Below, one piece after another: positions 34,671 to 46,157 of a stretch of DNA of 64,000 bases. Source of the DNA: Adiantum capillus-veneris (taxonomy: Eukaryota > Streptophyta > Polypodiopsida > Polypodiales > Pteridaceae); contig CM043953.1 of NCBI GenBank assembly GCA_014529385.2, positions 93,751,342-93,815,341 of the forward strand, read 5' to 3'. A model generated the notes under the pieces. It worked only from the letters and a program-made list of their open reading frames with translations, searched no databases and was not told where the DNA came from. Both the position numbers and the translations under genes were made by a program. Positions within the stretch are counted from its first letter, which is position 1; each line of letters opens with the position of its first letter.

Positions 34671-35351
34671 GACTGATACCGAAATTGCACCATAGTTAGA
34701 AGGGATAGAAAATTCAGCTCATAAGCTACGACCCCCATTTTATATACCTTTTCAAATTTGGATTGGAACTATGTGTACAAAAATTATCAAAATATGGTAT
34801 CTTTCTGGCAGCAAAAGTCTTCTTATGGTCCCCTTAGCCTAAACTTTCATTTGATTTCAATGGACACCTCATGTAATATGAAAGCATGACATTGCATCTT
34901 GACAAAGTTTTATAAGCATCCCTTCAATAATGCATTAAAGTAGGAGTATCTTTGAAAATCATGAAAGCTAGTGTCCCACTAGGATTTGATTCCTTCCTAA
35001 TAGCTATTAAAAAGAAATATAAGAAAAATATAAAAAATACACAGAAGATATATATATTGGAAATCACACTAGCTATAGGATCTACTAGAGTGTGAGGTAA
35101 TAATGGAACCAATACTTTTTTTTTCCAAATTAAAGAGGCACGACTATTGATGCTTTTTCCCACAATACTTTGTATCGGTAAAGTAAGAATATATTACCCT
35201 TGAGATAAATACTAGGATGAGATAGAAAGCTTATTATTATACTTAGATATGCATATGTACATTATGAAAAATATACTTATGCATCTAAAAAGTCACAAAA
35301 TAAATCTATTAGCATTTGTTCCTACTATGTACATGCCACAACACAACAACG
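34671..35351. other. No gene seen; AT-rich end of element D region
   Basis: No frame of interest and no repeat match that I noticed. The 3' limit of element D sequence is not defined. Confidence 0.4.
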
Positions 35352-35770
35352 TATTGCAGGTGTCGATGGACCCTGCCAATTGTTATCCATGTCTATCTTA
35401 CAACCTTTTTAAACTTAAACCTACTATTCAACATGAATGTGATTTTTGTAGTAGTTTTACTTGTCTTTTTTGTAATCATAAATCCATTGCTTTATTTCTT
35501 AAGTATAAGATGTGTTTTATTTTTACTTCCTTTTAAGGTTCATTTTTAACTTGTAATAAAAAAGATCATCACTCCATAAGATTCAGTGTGTTTATAGTAT
35601 ACAAAAAAATTTATTATTTACCCCTATTTATTTATTTAGATTAAGTTCTGATAAGAAGGCCACTACCCTTTGTGATAGGTCTTTGTTTTTATGTGTATAT
35701 GTAGCTTTCGTTAAAGGAACTTCCTAAGAAATGTATGTTTGCCAATCACTTTACTAGATTTTTGAGTGTC
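35352..35770. repeat. Repeat F, copy B, left part
   Basis: Aligns with 31751-32190 of copy A. It ends at the target duplication GTGTC, where element H begins, and continues at 45993. Confidence 0.85.
35766..35770. other. Target duplication of element H, left
   Basis: GTGTC, repeated at 45993-45997. Copy A of repeat F holds the single-copy equivalent near 32191. Confidence 0.9.
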
Positions 35771-36685
35771 TGTTGGGGGTCCTATCGTTGCATAGCTCCA
35801 ATGACCAACAAAATTATCAATCCGGAGGGATGGGATACCCGGCTAGGGCATGGAAACACTCACACGATTAGTGAGCTATTCATGGCAACAGGAATGGTTA
35901 ACTCTATGAGGTGAGCTTATTGGCCTATGGAGGAGCTACGCCACAATGAAGGGCAATCTCCACATCCACTTCTCTTCACCTCTAATCAACCCAATCACAC
36001 ACACTAAAGATTGCAAAACGCACACAACATTAATCCTATCATGCAACACACTAATCACAAACACACACACACATAGATCTACCAAGCACCATACAAACCT
36101 ACATGCACACACAAGCAAAAGAGGTCACACAAGATTAGAGAGGGATTAACCACTAATAAGTTAAGATCTAGCTAATCTAAGCATCATAGGCAATCATAAG
36201 AAGCATGAGAGAGGCATAGTGAAAGATAATTAAGCATTGATTATTGTTAACCAAGTCTCATGAGCAAGGAGAAGCTCAAGGACTCCATAGCCACACACCT
36301 CAAGAGCTCTCACAAAAGAGTGCTCTCAACAAATGAGCTTGAGAACCGTAATTTCTTTTACACACTACCTTATATACCTAAGATAAAAATATGCAATGTC
36401 CGGGTGCCCAAGGCCTTTAGGGCTCCATCACTTACTGAATTAGCTACCTAGACACACTAACTGACTTGTTCTTTACAGCTTGGAACTCCCATTAAGCCCG
36501 TAACACATTAAAAATATTACAATGGCTTGAAATAAATCGGGAATTTACAATACGTGACCATTTTGGGAAAACGTGAAAAATATGTAACTCCAATCTTCAC
36601 TGCTTCTTCATGTTGATGTTTGATGTGCATCGATATGTATTTGGTCTTTAGCAGCTCATGTTAACTGACGTTGACTCATTTAACA
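35771..36685 (-). repeat. Element H 3' LTR
   Basis: 915 bp. A 63-codon frame inside it is shared by the other LTR and is not a gene. Confidence 0.92.
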
Positions 36686-36699
36686 TTTTCCCCTTCCGA
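36686..36699 (-). other. Element H polypurine tract
   Basis: The sense strand reads TCGGAAGGGGAAAA directly before the 3' LTR. Confidence 0.85.
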
Positions 36700-38550
36700 T
36701 TTTAGTGCCTGCCCTCGGACACTGTTCAAAAGTGTCCGTGGAGGCTGTGGAAGGTTTTGATTGGTTGTTGATGGGCTGATCGTCTTCATATGTCGTTGAA
36801 TTTATTGATGAGGTTCAATTTGTTGCAGCATCTTGATTGGTCCGAATATGTCTGATATGAGAGATGATATTGCATTGTCCGTTGTAATAGCATAATGATG
36901 AGGCTGATGTTTATTTATGAAAAGTATGTACAAGGGAAGTAGAATAATGAGGTTCTAAATTAGGGTCTAATACCTGGATGACCAAAGGGAAAATACCCAG
37001 TGGAAAAAAATTGCCTTTGGGATAAGCGCATTATTGGAGTACTTATTAGAATTGGAAATATTACTAAAGTACTCCAGGGGTTATTTGCTGATAGATATGG
37101 AATTAAAAAGGTAGAAAATATGAGAGGGTAGCATGACGGAACTTTGGTTTGCCTGTTGTAGTCCACTCAAGGTGCATAGATGGAAGCAAAAAAAAGTGTC
37201 TAATGCATATGTCCAATGATGGGACATCCTATTTATGCATGCACAAAAATGCATGGAAAACAATACGCTGTGCAAGAAAGATTTTGAGGGGTTCTTCAGA
37301 AAGATGGTGTAGCTATAAAAGCATATGACATGGATTTGCAAGCTGGCACCCCCTTTAAGAATGGTTTTCATTGACGAAGATATGTGCTCTCATCTTACTA
37401 TGCATTGTGCATGAGTATTGGACTCTACGACACTCCACCAATTGTAAGTTAATAGACTTTGACTCTTATTCTCATCTCATCCAGCATGAGTGACATGACT
37501 TAGATAAGCTCAACTCTTCTAGCTTGAGCGTAAACCTAATACTACGACTCTTAGCACAGAGTTTATTATGACTTGAAGCTTTGGGACTAATGTTGTGCTC
37601 ATTCTATGGCTTAGCAAACCGACTCTGACTATGCCAAAGAGTGTTTTTTGCACCCTGGCGACTTAAATTTTTACATTCTTGTGCTTACTACAAACATTTC
37701 TTCAGGTAAAAGTAAGCTTGAATCCTCAAAAAGAGGATTAGTGAAGGACCAAGTTGGCATTGAAGGTTTCTTTTGCCATACCTATTTTATCTTCTTTGAA
37801 TCTGCATTCACGTTGGTTGGGTTGTCCTTCTTCGATTGTGAAGATTCCATTATCTAATTGATTCTGCAATTGGGCATGTTGATAGGAGTCTTTGATGTTG
37901 TTGTAGGCCTTTGTTCACTATTGTCATTTGTCTTTTGACTAGGAGCATTGGGAAGACTTAGGAATCCAAATCTTGATGACCTTGGTATCTCCTTTGTTGA
38001 CTTTGCTTCACTCTAGGTTTTGTTGAGTTCTTGAGATCTTTATGTAGATTTGGTGTAGTTATAGCTGGCTTATGGTTGTCTGGTAGCCAAACTTTCTGTA
38101 TACCCTGTGTAGAATCCTTGTCCAAGAGGAAGATTCTTTGTGATCCGTCTTTTTTCTGTATCCTCTTGAGAGTTGTGGTTGACTTTAGCCTCCTTCAATG
38201 TTATTTTGGTTGTGTACCTGCTACTTAGGTATCCTAGGATATTCTCGAGGTTGAAACCTTGTGGGCCTCTTTTCTTGGGAGGGACTTGAAGTTACTTCAT
38301 ATGCTCTAACCTGTGGTTTTGGTCTATCTATTACCTCCATAGTACTCATGTTCTTTTAAGCTCCATTGTGATGCTATCAATCCATTGTGTTTGTCTTTCT
38401 GTGTTGAACTTCTGTTTTTAATCCAAACTGGATCATTGACTTTGACTAAACTACTCGGAACAAACACTTGCTTGACTTTCCTTTGCTTTCTTGAGTACTT
38501 TGGCTGAAATATCTTTGCTTTTTTGGTTTCAATTGGGTCAGCAATTGACT
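36700..38550 (-). other. Element H 3' internal region, poorly coding
   Basis: The sense frames continue the charged, Lys/Gln/Ser-rich character of the upstream ORF to about 37740 but with many stops. Below that no coding sequence is visible. No pol motif is found. Confidence 0.5.
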
Positions 38551-40674
38551 TTAAGTTTTGAAAGCCTGACTTGCTTGAAGAATCTCATCCATGAGGGTTC
38601 TTGATGTAGAGGCATATGATGTCACACCTTTTGTGCTAATCTGTGGAGGGTCCACTTTAGCTTTACCTTTGTCTGCAAGATTTGTCTTTGATTCTTGTGA
38701 CTTCTGCAACTCTGAATCTAGCATTAACGATACCTGTAAATGTTGTTGGATACCTCTTGGAAAAGAGAGTATTAGCATTTTATCTTCTTTGTAGGCCTTG
38801 TGTTGGTCTAAACACTGATGTCCAAGGATGACATTTGCAAGCATTTCCTTTGAAGGCTTCACCTAAAACTTTACCTGTTCTTCATAATTTTGGATGTTAA
38901 GGGTAGCAACCATTTCTTTCTGACTTGTAGCATTACCCATGATTTCTCTATTATCTGGCTTGTCCTGAATAATCTCTAGAATGCTCTGGATGTTGTCTGC
39001 AACCATATTGCAATTTTCTTCTTTATCCGGTAGAGCATTGCATCTGACACTCGCTCCTTTTGTAGCGTTGAGGACTATAGCTATTCTCATTGTTGGTTCT
39101 ATTGAAGATTTTTGTCCTGCTTTTTCCATGGTCTCATCTTGATCTAATTGTGTCTCTATGGAGAGTGACTTAAGACTTTGTTTTCCAATCTAACTTACAT
39201 CAGCTGATTCTTCTGGCAATGTTTGGATCTTTGGACTTTTTATTTCTTCTTGGTTGTCTGCAACCTTGTTCTTCTGTACTTCTGGCTTTGGTGGCATTCT
39301 CTACTCAATAGCTATTGTGGTTGCTCTTTGCTTTGTTTGATCTACACTTCTTGATGCCTAATCTGCTTTAATCTCTTTTGAAGTTTTGCTCAATGGAGAT
39401 TAATCATCTTCAATAAGATCTGGTTTGATATAAATATCCATTTTAACTGTTCTTGAGGACTTTGTGTTGTCGTCCGTGGATGATCAGTCTTGGTCTCCAT
39501 TCTTGGTTGCCTCTGATGACTCCGTCATGTTTAAATTCTATATCTCTGACATCTTCTGGGCCATTGGCATTCCCATTATGATGTTATCCGGCATATCCTT
39601 TGCTGTGATCACATGAAATTGAGCTATGATGATATGTGAACTTATTTCAATGGTGGTGGAGATGATTCCCCGCCATTGTGTTTGTTTGTCTCTAGATATG
39701 CTCACAAATTCAGGAGCATCTTCCAGCTCTGGTTGGCCACATCTTTTCCAAGTGCGAAAAGACATGAGGTTCTTGTCTAGCTGAAAATCTAGCTTTACTT
39801 CTCTTGACAGCTTTTCTTCGTTTCCACTAACAATGTTGCACTTGATCGTCTCAAGATTTCTTTCTTTATTGACTGCTTTCTTTGTGGAAGTGTCCTTTGG
39901 TTGAGCTTTATCTGCATTTTCTTTGCTTTGATCACCTGCTTCAATTGATGTTGACTCCATTGGATGTAACATTGCACTTTTTGTTTTCAATTGATTAGCA
40001 TTGTCCACCTGCATCTGAGTAACCTTTGACCTTAGAAGATCCATTGTACTTTCTGTCAGAATCTGTCTCTTTGAAGGAGATTTTGGTGGTTACCTTTGTG
40101 TATCCTTCTGGACTTTAGCTTTCATTGATTTTGACTTTTCTGTCACTTGTTCTGGCAGCTTGACGCTTTGCATCAGTAGAACCATCCATAGGGGCTTGTA
40201 CAAGGTCATGATCTTGTTGATATTTGTTACCATGTGCATCTTGATATGCATATGTGAGCTTGATCACATGTAACTGCTTGAACACTATGGGATTTGTCAG
40301 CTTTTGACATTGATTTGTGGAGATCGGTTGGAACTTTTGTCTCCCTGATGATCTTCATATAAGCATTTGTCTGCAGATTCTGATGAAATCTGGGTCAATT
40401 GGAAACTTCCAACAGCCATATGATCTTTCAATGGTTTCTATCTTGAAGGGGTCTGTTGGCTAGAAGCTCTAGGGCTTCTAACTGGTGTAGCATTTCCTGG
40501 TACATAAGCTGAGCTTGATGGATTTAGAGCTTCCCCCTTCCTAGGGTGATCACTATAGCCTGCTTCATTGTAAGAGTTCAAAATTGTTTGGCTCTTATTT
40601 AGTCCCACCTTCTGGGGTTGTGAAGGTACACTTTGGGTAGCACTGTTGACATTTGGCATTTGTACCTTCTGCAT
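38551..40674 (-). pseudogene. Element H ORF, second part: charged region with two protease-like segments
   Basis: One frame with scattered stops. Segment one (39538-39830) reads LMSFRTWKRCGQPELEDAP, WRGIISTTIEI and PDNIIMGMPMAQ. This fits the body and end of a retropepsin, but DFQL stands where the catalytic D-S-G-A is expected. Segment two (38740-39129) has VATLNIQNYEEQVKF and NVILGHQCLDQHKA, again a retropepsin ending, with no catalytic D-T/S-G visible upstream. Between and around them are Lys/Glu/Ser-rich linkers. Whether these are decayed proteases or adapted non-catalytic folds cannot be told here. Confidence 0.5.
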
Positions 40675-42165
40675 AGTTTCCTATGTATCTCCGTGAAACA
40701 TGACAAATTATTCCCCAAGTCAAGCTGTACATAGCATTATCTTTTCCCTGATATTGTATATCCCATGGGTCTCCTATGATATGAGCTTCTATGGTTTTAA
40801 TATCAAAGGCATCATAGATGCTAGACTCTTGTCTATATCTACAACTATTTTGGTCAAAATATGTGCTCGTTTGGTCACAACGTCGAAGCTTGATTTTCGA
40901 TGGAGGAGAGTTTGGCTCTGAACAGATTTCTGGGTTCACTCGGGTAATATCCTTCAGCTCTAGAGAGAATGGGCTATAATAGAGTCTTTCTTCCAAAATG
41001 AACCATCCTTTTTTATCTATCACTGGACGCACTTCTGTGAGCTGGTATGTGGGCCGTTCAAACACTGGTTGATCCTTTTTGTACAGTTTCCCTTTTTGGT
41101 CCACATAGTGTGCATATGAATTATGTGTACCATACAAAGCTAACATCATTCTGTTTGTTGTGTCCCTTAGACTCGTGAATAATTGCACACTTGTAGTAGT
41201 AGATGCAGAATCATTTGCAAACCTAACTGTCTTTTCAACATTCGGTCATATCTGGACATCTTGACCGAATTCATGCAGGAATTTGTTGTTCAAAGGATCA
41301 ATTTTAAGCTTTTCAAGTGCCTGTGCATCTTTATGCTGATTTTGAACTTGCAGTGCTTTTACTGGTGCTTCTAATGGTAATGCAAAATCATCTGATTGCA
41401 TTAAAAGTGATGAGTTAGATGCACTTACGTCGAGATTTGCATTTCTAATTTTCTCTGTACCTTGCTTGGCAGTTGATGAATCCATGTTGTCACAATTTCT
41501 TGGACAATCTTCAAAAAAATGTCCACATTTTCGTCAACAATCTAAGCAATATGCCATGACTGGTGGTATTTCATTTGGTTCTGTCATGTCAAGCTCTAGC
41601 TGAGAAGTTTCAGCTTCTGTGCTGACCAAGTTGTCAGTTATCTTTTAAAACACTTAGCATCAAGCTATAGACTGCTCCATCTTTACCTTTGTACCATCTT
41701 TGGCTTTTTATCCAATTATACTAGCTTCAATTGGTTGATCTATTGGATTTTTCAATTCCAGTTCTCGACTATAGATCTGACCACTGTAATCCATGTACAA
41801 TGACCCTGATTGCATATGCACTAAATAGATGCTTTGCGGACTTGTGCAAATTTCTAGATAACCACTTGGGTTGACTTTCTGAACTTCTATCTGCACTTCG
41901 TCTTTGAGCTTGCAATTGGCTCCACTGAAATCTGTGAACATCTGGCAGTTCTCTGAATCTGGCTTTACTCTTATCAATAGGATCTTGGCTCTTGTGCTGC
42001 TTTTGTTGCTCATAAGATACCTATGACCTTCTGTATCTGTGTACAAAAATTTATCTCCATTTTAGCCATATAGCTATAAAATCTGCTCTGTTGCACTTGT
42101 GCATGTGTTGCAACTGCCACTAGTTTGCTCTATTGTACTTGAACTCTTAGCTTGATTTGAGTCCA
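40595..42165 (-). pseudogene. Element H ORF, first part: gag-like region of unknown fold
   Basis: ATG at 42163-42165 (MDSNQAKSSS). The frame runs to 40595 with only a few stops. Three places share a Y-x-D-x-x-G-x-x-Y motif: YTDTEGHRY, YMDYSGQIY and YVDQKGKLY. Near 41490-41560 is a zinc-knuckle-like CLDC-x5-H-x4-C (with a TGA between), whose spacing and context (AYCxxC...GHFxED) match a knuckle of Gypsy-3 gag. The rest is unlike any gag I know. Confidence 0.5.
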
Positions 42166-45050
42166 TGTCGGCATGTTCTATAAAAACAGTTTTTGGTATT
42201 GATTAGCAGAATTTTTGATGCTCATACTAGCCTAATTTGCAATCACATGTGAGTGGCCATGTTTGTCCAACTCGAAGCAAATTTACACGCTTGATTTTGA
42301 CAACTTTAAAAACTTTCTGCCGCTCACGGCTTCGAGCTGACCGTTTTCAACTTTTTTCAGTTGATCTGGTTCGCTTTTGCGCGGTTTAATTCTTGGCGGT
42401 GCGTTTGTGCTTTTCTGCCTCTTTCAATGACTGACTCGCCTTGCGGTGCACTTTTTGGCTTTGCTTTTTTGCTAATTTTGCCTTCTTTCTGACTTTTTCT
42501 GGCACTTTCAATGAGTAACTTTTTTATTTTTCTTAATTTTTTATAAAATTTTGAATTTTCTTAATTTTTTGGGTATTTTCTGAAAAGGTTTTGATTTTTT
42601 AATAATTTTTTTGTGAATCTCTGAATTTTTTGATAATTTTCTAAATTTTTTATGAACTGTAGAAATTTATGGAATTTTTGATGGTTTTATGAAAATTTTT
42701 GGCCACTTTTTGCTGTCGAAGGGATTTATTTTCTTCTTTTATGAATTTTCTACTATTTGGGGGATTTACCTGTGAATTTTTTTTTAATGAATTTTTTATG
42801 TGTTTTTTATTTATTGTGGATTTTATGTTCTTTTCTATTTTTGTGATTTTTTGTTATTTTTAAATTTTCTAATGAGTTTTTCTTTTTTTTTTTAATTTTT
42901 AAATTTTTATATTTATTTAAAAAAAACTCTTTTTTTAAATTTTAATGAGTTCTTTCTTTTATTTTTATTTTTTTTCTTATTTGTAAATTTTTGGTGTGTT
43001 TTTAATTTTGGTAATTTATTTGATTTATTATTCTTTTTTGTGATTTTTTTGTAAAGTTTTTTTGGATTTTTAATTGGTTTTTATGGATTTGTAAATTGAA
43101 ATAAACAAAACAACAACGACAAAAAAGAAAAAAAAACTTTACCTGTCACTTACCTGGCGAGTCGTTGATCTTGGGACTGCATGCGAAGACAAGGCCACGT
43201 GGCCTGTAGGGTACAAGACAAAAGGGATCGGGCTGGCAGCATGCGAGGCATGAAGAGAGAGAGTAGAGAGAGATGGAGCTAGAGAGATAAAAAGGGAGAT
43301 ATTAATAATCGCCTATGAGGGAATTAGAGAGAGAACGAGATTGTTAATCATCGATGAGAGAGACTGTTAATCATCGCGATTGGGAGGGGTGGGGAGGAGA
43401 GAGAGTTAGTGTGTGAGAGAGAGAGAGAGTTGGAGTGGGTTCACTTGGAAGAAGAAAAAATAATAATTATTATTTATCTATTTATTTTACGTCCACAAAA
43501 ACTATCCCAACGGACTGTAAAGATATCTACCGACAAAGAATTTTATGTGCCGCAAGGCATGGGCGTCGAAGCTTGAACCGTCTTTTTTTTTTTTAATTTT
43601 CAAATTTCCAAAAATGCCCAAAATAGGCCGATAATCACCCGAGAACACCGAAAATCGCCAAAAAATCCAAAAAATTCTAGGAATCCTAGAAAATCATCGC
43701 AATCAAACACTTTAACACGCAAAAGCACACCAAAAATCGTAGTTTTTATCAAAAATATCAAATTCGACAAAATCAACAACCCAGTTCCCGGAAATAGCAA
43801 AACGATCAAAACTCAGTGAACGGAAGCCAAACTGTGCTCAAAATCAAGCCATAAATACGCACACAAAATAGCTCGTAAAATCACAAAATATCAAATTTTT
43901 ATAGACTTAAGCAAAAATCAATGCAAAAATTAGCAAAAACTTTACAAAAATTATCCAAAAAATTTTGAAAAATTCTCCACACATAGGGGATTAGTGCAGC
44001 CAAATAAAACCACAAAATTCACATCAATTCAATTGCCAAACAATTTCATCAATAAAATCAACCGGCAAAATTAGAGACAAAATTAGGTCAAAATTTGATG
44101 CAATTGAAGTGTGTAATCCCTATTTTGAGCTAAAAAACGCAGCAATCAACCATTACACACATCAAATATGCAGTCAAAAATTAAATCAATCATGCAAATT
44201 AAACACTTTTTAGGCACACACACACTAATAGTTGGCAGTTTTTACCAATCTTTAAGTTCGTACACAAAAGGTTTAACCTTGTCGAAAATTGCAATGTGAT
44301 TTCATAAATCATTAGTTGGGCATGACCACAACACAAATCAATAATCACAATTGAAAAATCATTAAGCACACAATGATTTTTAGGTGCACAAACATGGGCA
44401 AAATAGTGCACACACACCTATAATTAGGCATACACACACTCAATTAGAAGGCACACACACTTGATTTTAGTGCACACACACTTGCAATTGATCATTCAAG
44501 CATGGAATTTATTCAATTAGGCACACAATTAGCAACGCACATTCACTAATTGGCAATTGAAACTTGTCAAATTCATACACCACCAATGCTTAAAAATTTC
44601 GGCATTACGACGGCATGAAAACGAACAATCCAAAAAATTTCAATCCAACATAGCATCAATGTTGCATTGCAATAACATAGCATCAACATTACTTTGCATC
44701 ATAGTGGGATCTCTACACAATTCTACACATCTTTAGATTCTAGGGAGGTTGAGAATACCACCTTGATTACCTTTCCATTGAAGATCGATTGAACGGTTGA
44801 AAGCTCCAATTCTTCATAGCAAATTAGTAAGTTAGCAAAAATTAGTGAAATTAGCAAGGGGTTAGTGTGAAATTAAAATGTATAAACACACAGTTGGCAA
44901 GATACAATGACAAATTAGGAAATTATGGACACATTTCTTCATGCACACTCATCCAAAATCCACAAAAACATAAACACACGTGAAATTAGTAGTGAAATTA
45001 GTGAGGAAACACATTCGATTATGCAACAGTTACACTAGCGTAGGCCATCG
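42166..45050 (-). other. Element H leader, strongly strand-biased
   Basis: No coding frame. On the plus strand 42480-43080 is T-rich with long TTTTT runs, 43255-43440 is GA-rich, and 43590-44200 is A-rich. In the transcript a U-rich part precedes an A-rich part. Confidence 0.7.
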
Positions 45051-45068
45051 TCCCTGGCAACGGCACCA
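45051..45068 (-). other. Element H primer-binding site (tRNA-Asp type)
   Basis: The sense strand reads TGGTGCCGTTGCCAGGGA two bases after the 5' LTR, one or two changes from the plant tRNA-Asp site. Confidence 0.85.
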
Positions 45069-45070
45069 AA

Positions 45071-45992
45071 TGTTGGGGGTCCCATCGTTGTATAGCTCCA
45101 ATGACCAACAAAATTATCAATCCGGAGGGAAGCTACCCAGCTAGGGCATGGAAACACTCACACGATTAGTGAGCTAATCATGGCAACACGAATGGCTAAC
45201 TCTATGAGGTGAGCTTCTCGGCCTATGGAGGAGATAAGCCATAATGAATGGCAATCTCCACATCCACTTCTCTTCACCTCTAAGCAACCCAATCACACAC
45301 ACTAACGATTGCAAGATGCACACAACACTAATCCTATCATGCAACACACTAATCACAAACACACACACATAGATCTATCGAGCACCACACTCCAATCAAA
45401 CCTACATGCACACACAAGCAAAAGAGGGCAATCACACAAGATTAGAGAGGGATTAACCACTAATTAGTTAAGATCTAGTTAATCTAAGCATCATAGGCAA
45501 TCATAAGAAGCATGAGAGAGGCATAGTGAAAGAGAATTAATCATTGATTAGTGTTAACCAAGTCTCGTGAGCAAGGAGAAGCTCAAGGACTCCATATCCA
45601 CACACCTCAAGAGCTCTCACCATAGAGTGCTCTCAACAAATAAGCTTGAGAATCTTAATTTCTTTTACACACTACCTTATATACCTAGGGTAAAAATATG
45701 CAATGTCCGGGCGTCCAAGGCCTTTAGAGCTCCACCACTTACTGAATTTTCTACCTATGCACACTAACTGACCTGTTCTTTACAACTTGGAACTCCCATT
45801 GAGCCCATAACACATTAAAAATATTACAATGGCTTGAAATAAATCGAGAATTTACAATACGTGACCATTTTGGGAAAACGTGAAAAATGTGCAACTCCAA
45901 TCTTCATCACTTCTTCATGTTGATCTTCAATGTGTATCCGTACTTCTTCGTTCTTTAGCATCTTCTGTTAACTAACATTGACTCAGTTAACA
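45071..45992 (-). repeat. Element H 5' LTR
   Basis: 922 bp, begins TGTTGGGGGTCCC on the plus strand and ends GTTAACA. Confidence 0.92.
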
Positions 45993-46157
45993 GTGTCCCA
46001 CTTAGTATTTAAGTTAGGTAAATTATGATCATGAATGTCTTAGTGCCTGACAAAGACACCAATGGTGGGTGTTAAACAATAGACAACTTTACAACGTTTT
46101 CAGAGATTCTTCCCTTGCAATCTCTCCAAAAAATATATGCCACTCACGCTACTCATT
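45993..46157. repeat. Repeat F, copy B, right part
   Basis: Starts with the second GTGTC and aligns with 32191-32353 of copy A, ending CACGCTACTCAT as copy A does. Gypsy-3 sequence follows immediately. Confidence 0.85.

Larger units (their letters stand above)
32354..35350 (+). mobile_element. Element D: LTR plus long non-coding leader of a gypsy-like element
   Basis: An LTR is followed by a tRNA-Asp type primer site and about 2.5 kb of sequence without coding potential, dominated by repeats. No gag, pol or 3' LTR follows before repeat F copy B at 35352. The tRNA-Asp primer fits plant gypsy elements. This is a 5' fragment or a heavily deleted element. Confidence 0.65.
35771..45992 (-). mobile_element. 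Element H: complete 10.2-kb non-autonomous LTR retrotransposon
   Basis: LTRs of 915 bp (35771-36685) and 922 bp (45071-45992), both TG...CA and well over nine tenths alike by eye, are flanked by GTGTC. A tRNA-Asp type primer site (45051-45068) and a polypurine tract (36686-36699) give minus orientation. The interior has about 2.9 kb of leader, then a roughly 3.6-kb coding region with gag- and protease-like motifs. I find no reverse transcriptase, RNase H or integrase. It must have used proteins from another element. The tRNA-Asp primer and a zinc knuckle shared with Gypsy-3 suggest a Gypsy-3-like helper. Confidence 0.9.

Noticed and set aside
36260-45767. A conserved 63-66 codon frame present at both 36260-36451 and 45567-45767
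   Set aside because: Conserved only because both lie in the two LTRs of element H; no evidence for expression.
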